Below are positions 16,598 to 24,073 of a DNA stretch of 34,033 nt, in pieces (position 1 is the first letter of the stretch; each line of letters starts with the position of its first letter). The notes under the pieces were generated by a model that worked only from the letters and a program-made list of their open reading frames with translations, was not told the origin of the DNA and searched no databases. A program made the position numbers and the translations under genes. This DNA comes from a virus, in IMG/VR virus record IMGVR_UViG_3300044734_000050, positions 1 to 34,033 of that record; one strand, written 5' to 3'.

Positions 16598-17236
16598 TCA
16601 CCAGCCGTCTGAGCGATCGGCCGACCCGCCCCATGGCCGCCGTCCCCGCCGCGCCGCCGTCATGCGCGAGCGAAACAGCGCCCGCTTGGGCTTCTGCATG
16701 TCGTGGCGGGATTTGGCTTGCGCGAGGATATGTTCGGCGGCCTGCCATAGCCGGTCGGCCTCGCCTGGGTCTTTGTGCAACCCGCGATAGATGCCGGACA
16801 TCACGAAAGCCTGCAGCGCCATCACGAAGGTGGGCGTGGCGGTGGTCGGGTCGGAGTTGGTCGAGAAGATGCCCTTGACGGTGACGACGCCGCCCTGCGC
16901 ATAGACCACAATCTGGTTATTGAGCAGATCCCACGCGGCCGGCCGGTCATCGACCATCACCAGGATGAGATGCACGAGGTCGGCCGGCAGGGCGAATGCG
17001 GTGTCGAAATTGGTGTCGCCGGGCACATCCCCGGTCGGCTGCAGCGTCCTGACTTCGGTCCCCGACATCCAGTCGTGCGACTCGAACATGTACGCCAACG
17101 CCCGCTCATAGGCTGGCGAGGCGCAATTCCACTCGTCGGAGCCGTCGTCGGCAACCGCGACGAGGTTATCCCCGGTCTGTGACAGAGCCGAGTTGATCAG
17201 TTCAGTTTTTGAGACCGGCCACTGGAATGCTGCCAT
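16598..17236 (-). CDS. Tail tubular protein A-like (gp11-like adaptor) (212 aa)
   Basis: The product begins AAFQWPVSKTELINSALSQTGDN and continues with SPAYERALAYMFESHDW and ALPADLVHLILV, the pattern of T7 gp11-type adaptors that sit between portal and nozzle (an N-terminal helix binding the portal, then W/Y-rich body). The length is close to gp11. A C-terminal basic tail (RSRMTAARRGRRPWGG) is extra. The gene is the first of the tail module, with the motif 33 nt upstream of the ATG. Co-transcription with the nozzle gene is likely. Confidence 0.75.
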   Translation of the reverse strand: MAAFQWPVSKTELINSALSQTGDNLVAVADDGSDEWNCASPAYERALAYMFESHDWMSGTEVRTLQPTGDVPGDTNFDTAFALPADLVHLILVMVDDRPAAWDLLNNQIVVYAQGGVVTVKGIFSTNSDPTTATPTFVMALQAFVMSGIYRGLHKDPGEADRLWQAAEHILAQAKSRHDMQKPKRALFRSRMTAARRGRRPWGGSADRSDGW

Positions 17237-17266
17237 GATGCGGCACGGTCGGCTCGGCGTGGCCTA

Positions 17267-17284
17267 GCCGCAACGCACCCGGAA
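17267..17284 (-). promoter_or_regulatory. Conserved intergenic motif, copy 3 (tail tube module)
   Basis: The minus strand reads TTCCGGGTGCGTTGCGGC, with the core at 17270-17278, 33 nt before the gp11-like start. It sits in a true intergenic gap of 57 nt between the fibre gene and the adaptor gene, so it is not constrained by coding. Confidence 0.7.
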
Positions 17285-17293
17285 GGAAGGCCG

Positions 17294-19768
17294 CTATCGC
17301 ACGCGGCGGGCTCTGATGTGGCCCCAGCCTTTGATGGTGCCGCCGGCGATGGCGGTTATCCCAACCAGATAAACCGTAGTGGTGCTGGAAACGCTGAAAC
17401 GCGCCGACGGCACGAGCGCTGTCACGTCGCTGACTGTGTTGGTGATGCCCGGGCCGTAGCTATAATATCCTTCGGCGCCGTTCGCTGTATTGGTCGTTGT
17501 CGAAAGGCTTGCGGAAAGGCTTGTGGTCGACGGGGTGCTGGTCCCCTCGAAGTGGGCGAAACCCGTGACGTCCCAATCTCCGGCCGTCAGCGAAATCGAG
17601 GTGATAGTGGCCGCGGTGCTGGTCGTATAGGTGATGCGCGATGCGTAGGAAAGTGTCCCTGACGTGAACTCGCCGACATTGCCCGCGGTCGCGCTTCCGG
17701 TGGTCGGCTCGCCCGGATACTGGCCGGAACTTACGGTCACGCCACTGACCTGCAGGACGTTGCCGGTGCCGGTCGAGTTGAACGTCTTGTTCGTGAGCGT
17801 GTCGGTCGTCGCCTTGCCGACCAGAGTGTCGGTTGCAGCCGGCAGCGTTAGCGTTCCCGATGCCGTCGCGGATGCGTCGAGGACCGTGGTGCCGCTGGTA
17901 GTGCCCGCGAGTTTGAACCTGCCGACGGCGCCGGCAGAGCCGAACGTCTTGATGCCGGTCACCGTTTCGGTGTTGCCGAGCGTCATTGCCGTGCCGCTTG
18001 AAGCTGGGCCGGTCAGCGTCACGCCGTCAGGGATCGTCAGCGTCGCCGCCGAAGCTGGCGCGGTGACGGTAACCTTGTTGATCGTGGTCGCCGTGGCCGC
18101 GCCCAGCGTCGGCGTGGTCAGGCTGGGCGACGTGGCAAACACCAACGCGCCGGACCCGGTTTCATCCGACACCGCAGTGGCCACATTGGCGCTGGTGAAC
18201 GAGCCGAGCGAGGTTGCATTGCCGACGCTAGTCACCGCGCCGGTCAGGTTCGCGTTGGTGGTGACGTTGCCGGCCGTCAGGCTGGCCGCGGTGCCGCTCA
18301 GGTTGGTTGCTACACCCGAAGATGGCGTTCCGAGCGCGCCGCCGTTGGTAACAAAGGCACCTGCCGATCCGATATTGATGGCCGCCGCAGTTGCCACGCC
18401 CGTTCCGAGACCCGACACGCCGGTGCTGATCGGCAGGCCGGTTGCGCCCGCGAGCGAGCCGGTGATCCCGCCGCCGACATTGAGCGCACCGCCGATGCCC
18501 GCGCCGCCGGTGACGACGAGCGCGCCGGTCGAGGTGCTGGACGAGACGGTGCTGGCCGGCAAGGTGAGGATGCCAGTATTCGTCAGCGTCATCCGCGAGG
18601 TGGTGCTTTCGGAAAAGTCCAGCGTGGTCGAGGACGCGGGGTTCTGGATAATCCAGCTCGCCCGGCTGTCCTGTCGAAGCTGGATGCCGGCGAGCGTGCC
18701 GTCCGGCGTGTTGACCATCAGCGACGTGGCATTGCTGTTTATGCCAGCGCCAAACTTGGCCGTGGTCGGAACGGTCAGAGCGCCAGCTACGTTCAAGGTG
18801 CCGTTGACGGTGGTCGCGGCGTTGAAGGCGAGCGTCTGATTGGCGATAACAGCGTCGAACACGCCCCAAATCAGGGCCTTGGCGTGAGCATCGGACTGGC
18901 TCGCGCGCGACTGATTGTCGATGATCAGGGTGTTGCTGGCGGTCTCATAGAAGCCCGCAAACTGGCCGAGGAACACATTGCCGCTGCCGGTGATGTTGGT
19001 CCAGCCGGCGCGATAGCCGAAGTAGGAATTGCCCGATGCGGTGGTTCCGGCCTGCCCGGTCTGCTGCCCGAAATAGCTGTTGTTCGCTCCCGACGTGTTC
19101 GGGAAGGCGGACTGGTATCCGAAGAACGAATTTCCCGTGCCGCTGGCGTTTGTGTTGTAGCCGGCCTGGGTGCCGACCATCGTGGTGGCGACAGCTCCGA
19201 CGCCGTTCTTATTGACCTCGGCGCCGACATATACGCTGTTGGTCGGATTGACGACGGAAGTCGCGACGTGGTGGCCGACCGCAGTGATGTTGCAGCCGGT
19301 GACATTGCTGAATATCGCATCGACGCCCATGGCCACATTGGAGCACGCCGTCGTGCCGCCGATGCCCGCCTGGTAGCCAAAGTAAGCATTGCTGTCGCCG
19401 GTGGTGGTGTTGTAGCCCGCGGCCGTTCCGAAAAAGGACTGCGCAAAGCCCGTGGTGTTGTTCTGGCCCGCGCTCGCGCCGACGAAGGTGTTGCCGTCGC
19501 CGTTGTGCGGTGGGACGGGAGCGACATTGTTCGCCCCGGCATTGGCGCCGATGAACGTATTGGTGGAGTAGTTGGTCCAGATGTGGAGGTAGGTGCTGAC
19601 GTAGATGCCGTTCGGATCGTTGAACGCGTTGGCGCGGACCCACGATGTATTAGCGATGCGGTCGCCGCTGTCGGTGGCCGGCGCGGTCGGTGAGATCAGC
19701 GCCAGTTGCGCCGAGACAAGCGTCGGCGCCAGAGCGAGCGCGAGGGCAAGCGCAGCGCGGCGGAACAT
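17294..19768 (-). CDS. Exported tail-fibre-like protein with YadA-head-like repeats (824 aa)
   Basis: Residues 1-20 form a signal peptide (MFRRAALALALALAPTLVSA). Residues 68-275 carry about ten short repeats of the type NTFIGANAG, NTFVGASAG, NSYFGYRAG and NVFLGQFAG, as in YadA-like trimeric adhesin heads and some phage fibres. A Gly/Ser/Thr-rich shaft follows with repeats such as VSSSTSTGALVVTGGAGIGG, GTPSSGVATNLSGTAASL and ATDTLVGKATTDTLTNKTF. The last 130 residues (GQYPGEPTTGSATAG to the end) look like a beta-rich receptor-binding tip. It has two cysteines. I use ATG 19768; GTG 19771 is adjacent. It is probably a trimeric fibre or a surface-displayed adhesin. Confidence 0.75.
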   Translation of the reverse strand: MFRRAALALALALAPTLVSAQLALISPTAPATDSGDRIANTSWVRANAFNDPNGIYVSTYLHIWTNYSTNTFIGANAGANNVAPVPPHNGDGNTFVGASAGQNNTTGFAQSFFGTAAGYNTTTGDSNAYFGYQAGIGGTTACSNVAMGVDAIFSNVTGCNITAVGHHVATSVVNPTNSVYVGAEVNKNGVGAVATTMVGTQAGYNTNASGTGNSFFGYQSAFPNTSGANNSYFGQQTGQAGTTASGNSYFGYRAGWTNITGSGNVFLGQFAGFYETASNTLIIDNQSRASQSDAHAKALIWGVFDAVIANQTLAFNAATTVNGTLNVAGALTVPTTAKFGAGINSNATSLMVNTPDGTLAGIQLRQDSRASWIIQNPASSTTLDFSESTTSRMTLTNTGILTLPASTVSSSTSTGALVVTGGAGIGGALNVGGGITGSLAGATGLPISTGVSGLGTGVATAAAINIGSAGAFVTNGGALGTPSSGVATNLSGTAASLTAGNVTTNANLTGAVTSVGNATSLGSFTSANVATAVSDETGSGALVFATSPSLTTPTLGAATATTINKVTVTAPASAATLTIPDGVTLTGPASSGTAMTLGNTETVTGIKTFGSAGAVGRFKLAGTTSGTTVLDASATASGTLTLPAATDTLVGKATTDTLTNKTFNSTGTGNVLQVSGVTVSSGQYPGEPTTGSATAGNVGEFTSGTLSYASRITYTTSTAATITSISLTAGDWDVTGFAHFEGTSTPSTTSLSASLSTTTNTANGAEGYYSYGPGITNTVSDVTALVPSARFSVSSTTTVYLVGITAIAGGTIKGWGHIRARRVR

Positions 19769-20154
19769 CACTCGAACTCGTAAATGGTAAGGGCCGAGCC
19801 GCCGGCCGAGGCGATGCCGACCCAGGCCGAAGGCATGGCCTGCTGAGGTCCGCTCGCCGTGCTGCCGGAGATTTCCACCCGGTCATAAGGCAGGATGGTG
19901 ATGCAGCCCGCGCCGTTGACCACCGCGACGATGTTGCTGCCGCCGGAATTCGCCGTCCGGTTCGGCCCGATCGGGCAGACCGCGACCTTGGCAGTATCGT
20001 TCGGGTTGTGAAAAATCAGCTTCTTGCGTGCCGGGTTATTCGCCAACACCTGGGCCGACGACGTGCCGACCGTCATCGGATAGACGTAGGGCGCGGTCTG
20101 GGCCGCGGCCGGCGCGATCAGCACCAGCAAGGCGAGGACGGCGTATTTCAGCAT
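19768..20154 (-). CDS. Small exported beta-rich protein, fibre cassette (128 aa)
   Basis: Residues 1-19 form a signal peptide (LKYAVLALLVLIAPAAAQ). The mature 109 residues are a predicted beta-sandwich: VLANNPARKKLIFHNPNDTAKVAVCP recalls the NPARRxLxIxN segment seen in phage accessory fibre or decoration domains (recollection). Two cysteines, in VCPIG and GAGCITI, could form a disulfide. The stop overlaps the start of the fibre gene (TGATG), so the two are probably translated together. It may be a fibre base, cap or chaperone. Confidence 0.6.
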   Translation of the reverse strand: MLKYAVLALLVLIAPAAAQTAPYVYPMTVGTSSAQVLANNPARKKLIFHNPNDTAKVAVCPIGPNRTANSGGSNIVAVVNGAGCITILPYDRVEISGSTASGPQQAMPSAWVGIASAGGSALTIYEFE

Positions 20155-20236
20155 GGCGCGGTGTCCTGTCGATCGCGGCGACGATACTGCCCGGCCAAGT
20201 TCATGACAACCGCAAGTCGTGCCGCCCTGTGGCGTA

Positions 20237-20809
20237 TCAGAAAAAACCGTAAATGATGGTCAACGTCAGGTTGGCCGAATTGCCGGCGGTGTGCCCGGTA
20301 ACCCATATCGGCTGCACTGCCGTCTTGGAGAACACCCGGAGCAGGAGCGCGGAATCGAGCACGGTGGTCAGGCAGTTTGCGGCGCAGACCTTGGCGGAAA
20401 CAATGTCGGCCGCGCCGGTGGTCTGGCCGATGTCGATGCCGCCGGTGACCGCGTTCGCCGTGGTGTTGTCGATGACGATGGCGCTGATGTATGCGCTGGC
20501 CGGAAGCGATGCGACCTGCACGCTGGTGGTCGAGGTCAGCACGCCGGTGGAAACCACCATCGACTGCAATTCGCCATTGGAGGCGTACCCCATCGACTGG
20601 AAATCGGCGAGATCGCTTGACGGGATCAGCACGCAGCCGCGGTTGTTCGTGCTGTAAAGATTGCCGCTGGTCGGCGCCTTGACCTGGGCCGGCCCGGCCG
20701 CCGCGCCGGCGGGGATGGGGGCGCATACCCTGATCTGCGAGGCATCCGCCGGATTGAGCGACAGCAGGCCCGCAAGGGCAACGAGGCCGATCAAAGCAAG
20801 TTTGCGCAT
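20237..20809 (-). CDS. Exported beta-rich virion-type protein, fibre cassette (190 aa)
   Basis: Residues 1-24 form a signal peptide (RKLALIGLVALAGLLSLNPADA). The mature part has SGNLYSTNNRGCVLIPSSDL, then a long beta-rich domain with PASAYISAIVIDNTTANAVTGGIDIG and LLLRVFSKTAVQPIWV; that second segment recalls small phage structural proteins lying near capsid genes. Four cysteines, an even count, include a C-x3-C pair (VCAANC). The 82-nt gap to the next gene holds no motif or terminator that I can see. It is the first gene of the exported cassette, just downstream of the capsid module. Confidence 0.55.
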   Translation of the reverse strand: MRKLALIGLVALAGLLSLNPADASQIRVCAPIPAGAAAGPAQVKAPTSGNLYSTNNRGCVLIPSSDLADFQSMGYASNGELQSMVVSTGVLTSTTSVQVASLPASAYISAIVIDNTTANAVTGGIDIGQTTGAADIVSAKVCAANCLTTVLDSALLLRVFSKTAVQPIWVTGHTAGNSANLTLTIIYGFF

Positions 20810-20844
20810 CGAGGTTGTCCTTGCGAGAGGTTGAACGGCCGAGC

Positions 20845-21507
20845 CTACTTCTTGAGCTCGACCGATTTGATATCCGAGGCCGGCACATTGCTGGTCGGCC
20901 TGTCGAGATCGGTGCGGTTCGGGTCCGCGCGCTCGGCACCCTGCCGCTCGGGCGGGGTCGGAGCGCTCGGAATCTGGTTGTCCATCCCCTGCTCGGCGCG
21001 GTTTGGCACCGGACCGCCGATGGATTCCTGCTTCATACCGTCGGGCGGGATGCCGCGAAGCGTGGCGCCGCCGGCATCGACCTTGACATCGCCGTTGGCG
21101 ACGGCGGCTTCCTGCCGGGCACGCTCAGCTTTCTGGCGGGCCGTCTCGTCGATCTGCCGGGCGCGGGCGTCTTTTGACAGGCCGTTTTTTTCTTCTTCTT
21201 CCCTTTTTTTTTGCGCCTCGTTTTTCTTCCTCTCGGCATCTTCCTTTTCGAGCGCGCGCTGTGCGGCGATGCGCTCACGCTCGGCGGCCAACACCTTTTC
21301 GTCGGCCTCCGCGTTGATCTTGCTCTTTTCGATCTGCTCGGCCTTCACCTTCTCCGCGGCCTCGCGCTCTGCCGTACCTTCCGGCGCGGAGAAGCTGTAG
21401 CGGTGCGGATCGTTCTTCACCGCCTCGTCAGCGTCGACGGAAAACATGTCGAGCTTGAGCGGGCCGCCCGGAGCTCCCAAATCCCAAACTTCCTTGCGTG
21501 CGGCCAT
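20845..21507 (-). CDS. Highly charged coiled-coil protein of capsid region (220 aa)
   Basis: I start at ATG 21507 after AAGGAGCAAG, a good ribosome site; the in-frame open stretch upstream to 22065 is a shadow of the cement gene. Residues 1-50 (AARKEVWDLGAPGGPLKLDMFSVDADEAVKND) are more ordered; residues 50-150 are a Glu/Lys/Ala coiled coil; the C-terminus is Pro-rich and disordered with VPASDIKSVELKK. The coding strand contains runs of nine and seven A in the EKN/KKRE region. Its position after major capsid and cement genes suggests a virion or assembly role. The family is unknown. Confidence 0.6.
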   Translation of the reverse strand: MAARKEVWDLGAPGGPLKLDMFSVDADEAVKNDPHRYSFSAPEGTAEREAAEKVKAEQIEKSKINAEADEKVLAAERERIAAQRALEKEDAERKKNEAQKKREEEEKNGLSKDARARQIDETARQKAERARQEAAVANGDVKVDAGGATLRGIPPDGMKQESIGGPVPNRAEQGMDNQIPSAPTPPERQGAERADPNRTDLDRPTSNVPASDIKSVELKK

Positions 21508-21551
21508 TGTCTTGCTCCTTGCAGACGAGAAAAGCGATGCAACCCGGCGGA

Positions 21552-21995
21552 TCAGGCGTCGGGCAGCGTGGTCAGATACGCGGTGTAATTGACGCCGGTG
21601 GCGATGGTGCCGCCGACCTTGGTGTAGATGCGGATATAGCGATAGGTGACGTCGGCCTGCTCGTTCGTTAGCATCAGCTCGTAGCGGCCGACCAGCGAGT
21701 CGATCGCGCCGCCGGGACGGCCGGTGGCGTTGGCGCCGACATCGATCATGCCCAGGTTCTGGATGCCGGACGCGAAGCTGGCCGAATTCGATCCCTGCAC
21801 GATGATGGTGAAGGTCTCGTCGCCGGTTCCGATTTCGACCGCCGTAACATCGATGACGACAACGCCGTCGAAGCGAGCCGCGCCCATGTCGAGGATTTGC
21901 GCCGAGCCGCCGACGGTGGCAGCTGCCGATGCGGCGACGAGGCCAGCATCCTTGAGGAGCAGCTGGATATCGAGATTGTAAGTGCGCTGGCCCAT
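21552..21995 (-). CDS. Bbp16-like capsid cement protein (147 aa)
   Basis: The sequence (GQRTYNLDIQLLLKDAGLVAASAAATVGGSAQILDMG, then VVVIDVTAVEIGTGDETFTIIVQGS and ITYRYIRIYTKVGG-like strands) fits the cement/decoration proteins related to Bbp16 of Bordetella phage BPP-1: a jelly-roll that sits on the capsid surface and is encoded directly after the major capsid protein. The order here (major capsid, then this gene) agrees. The length is near that of Bbp16. The ribosome site is AAGAGGAGAG before ATG 21995. The assignment is from memory of the family. Confidence 0.7.
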   Translation of the reverse strand: MGQRTYNLDIQLLLKDAGLVAASAAATVGGSAQILDMGAARFDGVVVIDVTAVEIGTGDETFTIIVQGSNSASFASGIQNLGMIDVGANATGRPGGAIDSLVGRYELMLTNEQADVTYRYIRIYTKVGGTIATGVNYTAYLTTLPDA

Positions 21996-22057
21996 CGGGC
22001 TCTCCTCTTGGTCGAAACAGGGACGGTCGCCTTATGGCGGCCGCTAAACCGATGGCG

Positions 22058-22996
22058 TCAGGCAACCATTGCCGCGTTGGTCCACGAGGTCAGGCGCGAG
22101 AAGCAATACTTGTGCTCGTCGACCAGGCCCACGTCCCACGACAGATGGGTGCGATAAGTGATTCCGTCCTCGAGCAGGCCCTTGTCGGCCCACGACATCG
22201 GCTTGAGCTGGATGCCGCGGAGCTTGCCCTCGCCGAACGAGACGACGTAGAGCGATGCGGTCACCGCCGAGCCACCGCCGGAGCCGACCTCGTTGAACTG
22301 CAGCACCGGAACGTTGTCGTCCTTTTCGTAGCCGAACAGGATCGGCAGGCCAGCGTAGGTCATCTTCGGACCGCCGACCTGATCCCAGGTCTGGATCACG
22401 AAGCCGGTCAGCGAGGAGGTGCGGGCGGCCTGAATCCACAGCGGCTTGGAGTCGAACGGCGCGATGATGTGGGTCGGCTTGTTGACGGCGTTGATGGCCT
22501 GGTCGAGCTTGAGCAGCGACAGCGCGCCGCCGCCGGACGAGGCCGAATTGGAGATGGTGCGCGAGAACAGCGCCGAGCGCTTGGCAAGGCCGTTGAATTC
22601 CCGGGGCTGGGTGGTGTTGTCACCCTTGAGGAAGGTGTCGACCCATTTGCGGCCCGCCGCCGCGACCAGCATCCGCTCTTCCTGAAAGCGCCGGTTCATG
22701 CCGTGCCGGTCGATGATGGCGCGGTCGATGTCGATGTTGTGATCCATCACAAAGCTGGATTCCTGGAACGGGGTGATCTTGCCGCCGCCGTTCGAGCTTG
22801 CCTCGTTGATGGCGCGGAAGGTCGGCGAGGGAAGCTGCGCGGTGCGGTAGCCTTCGAACACCGGGCCGGTCAGGCCCTCGAACGGCAGCGCGGCGTAAAT
22901 GTCCGTGCTTTCCGCGAACATCTGGATGAACGGGCGAGCCGGATCGTTGACATCCATACCCTTCGCATATTCCACCAGCGTGAGAGAGTTAGCCAT
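22058..22996 (-). CDS. Major capsid protein (312 aa)
   Basis: The protein begins ANSLTLVEYAKGMDVND and continues with LPSPTFRAINEASSNGGGKITPFQE, GRKWVDTFLKGDNTT and a C-terminal half with WDQVGGPKMTYAGLPILFGYEKDD and KLRGIQLKPMSW. These are features of HK97-fold capsid proteins of BPP-1-like podoviruses: an N-terminal arm, an E-loop region and a P-domain helix. It lies directly downstream of the scaffold gene and upstream of the cement gene. It has a single Cys near the C-terminus. It would form the icosahedral shell. Confidence 0.85.
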   Translation of the reverse strand: MANSLTLVEYAKGMDVNDPARPFIQMFAESTDIYAALPFEGLTGPVFEGYRTAQLPSPTFRAINEASSNGGGKITPFQESSFVMDHNIDIDRAIIDRHGMNRRFQEERMLVAAAGRKWVDTFLKGDNTTQPREFNGLAKRSALFSRTISNSASSGGGALSLLKLDQAINAVNKPTHIIAPFDSKPLWIQAARTSSLTGFVIQTWDQVGGPKMTYAGLPILFGYEKDDNVPVLQFNEVGSGGGSAVTASLYVVSFGEGKLRGIQLKPMSWADKGLLEDGITYRTHLSWDVGLVDEHKYCFSRLTSWTNAAMVA

Positions 22997-23019
22997 CGAT
23001 CTGCCCTTTCAGTGTCGCT

Positions 23020-23865
23020 CTAAGCCGCACGCTGCGGGCGCTTGCCCGTCGTCGTGTAAATTCGTTGATCGCCGTATGACCACTTGTTGAATTCTTCGTC
23101 GGTCGGCTTGTTGTCCGGCGTGACGCGATGTTGCTGCGAGAAGGAGGCGGCGCCCTGCGTGGCCAGCCGGTTCATCAGGTATTCCCAGGCCTCCACATGA
23201 GCGGCCATCGAGAGACTGTCGGCGAGGGCAGCCGCGTGCCTTTTGTCCGGAGTCGAATCCATTCCCTTGAAATAATTCAGGACGTTATCGACGCGCGGGC
23301 CGGCATTTGCTCCGAGCAGGTCTTGCTGTTCCTTGCGCCCATTGTTGATCTTGGTTTCGCGGGCAATCTCGCGGGCTGCATAGATGCCAAACAGTTCGTT
23401 TGCGGCCGCATTTGTCAGGCCATGCTTGTGCGCGACCTGCTTGAGCTGGTCGATTGCGGGATCGGCCGTGTCGATTTTGAATTCAACGCCAGCGGGCGCC
23501 TTGAAATCGGCCGGCAATTCTATTTTGTAGTCTTCGGGTGTCGGCGGCAGCGTCGCCTTGCGCGACGCTTCGAGGGCGTTCTTGACCTGAAATTCGTCGC
23601 GCTCTTTCAAATCCTTGGCGAGCGTCGCCGGATCGACCTTGAGCGTGTTCGTTTCCTTGTCCCAGTAGGAATCCGGGATGCCGTCGGGCCGGGCGGGCGC
23701 GTCATTCGTCGCGGTCGTATCCGGGGACGCGGGTTTGCTCGGTGATGCGTCGGCCGATGCCGCGGCCGGTGCCGGCGACGCGGCGGGGCTGGGGGACGGC
23801 GAAGACAATGGGCTTATCACCGCTGCCGGTGCTTCCGTCGCCGCTGCTGGAACTTGCTCCACCAC
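23020..23865 (-). CDS. Capsid scaffolding protein (281 aa)
   Basis: An N-terminal low-complexity region (Ala/Pro/Ser, residues 1-60) is followed by RPDGIPDSYWDKETNTLKVD, a hallmark of phage scaffold proteins (GIPDxYWD), then a long helical region (KVAHKHGLTNAAANELFGIY). The C-terminus is helical and basic, as needed to hold capsid subunits. I see no upstream ATG in frame; the start is GTG 23865, inside the previous gene's frame, giving a 164-nt overlap. It acts in procapsid assembly and then leaves the shell. The motif lies 69 nt upstream. Confidence 0.75.
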   Translation of the reverse strand: MVEQVPAAATEAPAAVISPLSSPSPSPAASPAPAAASADASPSKPASPDTTATNDAPARPDGIPDSYWDKETNTLKVDPATLAKDLKERDEFQVKNALEASRKATLPPTPEDYKIELPADFKAPAGVEFKIDTADPAIDQLKQVAHKHGLTNAAANELFGIYAAREIARETKINNGRKEQQDLLGANAGPRVDNVLNYFKGMDSTPDKRHAAALADSLSMAAHVEAWEYLMNRLATQGAASFSQQHRVTPDNKPTDEEFNKWSYGDQRIYTTTGKRPQRAA

Positions 23866-24073
23866 TTTCCGCGATTCCTGTTGCCATGAGGCCGATCAGT
23901 TTCGCGGCGAACATCCGTTCCCCGTGATCTGTTCGCAACGCACCAGACTTGGAGGAAGCCGGCACGCCCATCAGCCGGCGCTGCAAAAACAGGTAGAGAA
24001 TGCGGCCGTCCGGGGTCCGGGCCAGCCGGTCGATGGCCTTGTGCAGGTCCTCGTCGGTCAGCCCTTCGCTCAT
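23702..24073 (-). CDS. Bbp19-like phage protein (123 aa)
   Basis: Residues 8-65 (TDEDLHKAIDRLARTPDGRILYLFLQRR, then GALRTDHGERMFAAKLIGLM) match the layout of Bbp19-family proteins: T-x-xGR followed by a helix, then G-x-R-x-x-x-L-L-x-L-M. Bbp19 is encoded near portal and capsid genes in BPP-1-like phages; here it lies between portal and scaffold. The last 40 residues, after SSSSGDG, overlap the scaffold start out of frame and are basic and irregular, so the functional end may be near residue 85. The stop overlaps nothing else. The role in the virion is unknown. Confidence 0.55.
   Translation of the reverse strand: MSEGLTDEDLHKAIDRLARTPDGRILYLFLQRRLMGVPASSKSGALRTDHGERMFAAKLIGLMATGIAESGGASSSSGDGSTGSGDKPIVFAVPQPRRVAGTGRGIGRRITEQTRVPGYDRDE
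23932..23949 (-). promoter_or_regulatory. Conserved motif, copy 4 (scaffold; inside Bbp19-like gene)
   Basis: The minus strand reads AGTCTGGTGCGTTGCGAA, with the core at 23935-23943, inside the Bbp19-like gene where it codes G-A-L-R-T. It is 69 nt before the scaffold GTG start. The next bases (GCGAACAGAT) are the same as in copy 2, and GTTCGC recurs downstream, giving a potential stem with an 18-nt loop. Confidence 0.6.

Noticed and set aside
17664-18839. 391-aa plus-strand frame opposite the fibre gene
   Set aside because: Its Val/Pro/Ala repetition simply mirrors the Gly/Thr/Ser repeats of the fibre coding strand.
21508-22065. N-terminal extension of the 220-aa gene across the cement gene
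   Set aside because: It is a shadow of the Bbp16-like gene. A good ribosome site precedes ATG 21507.
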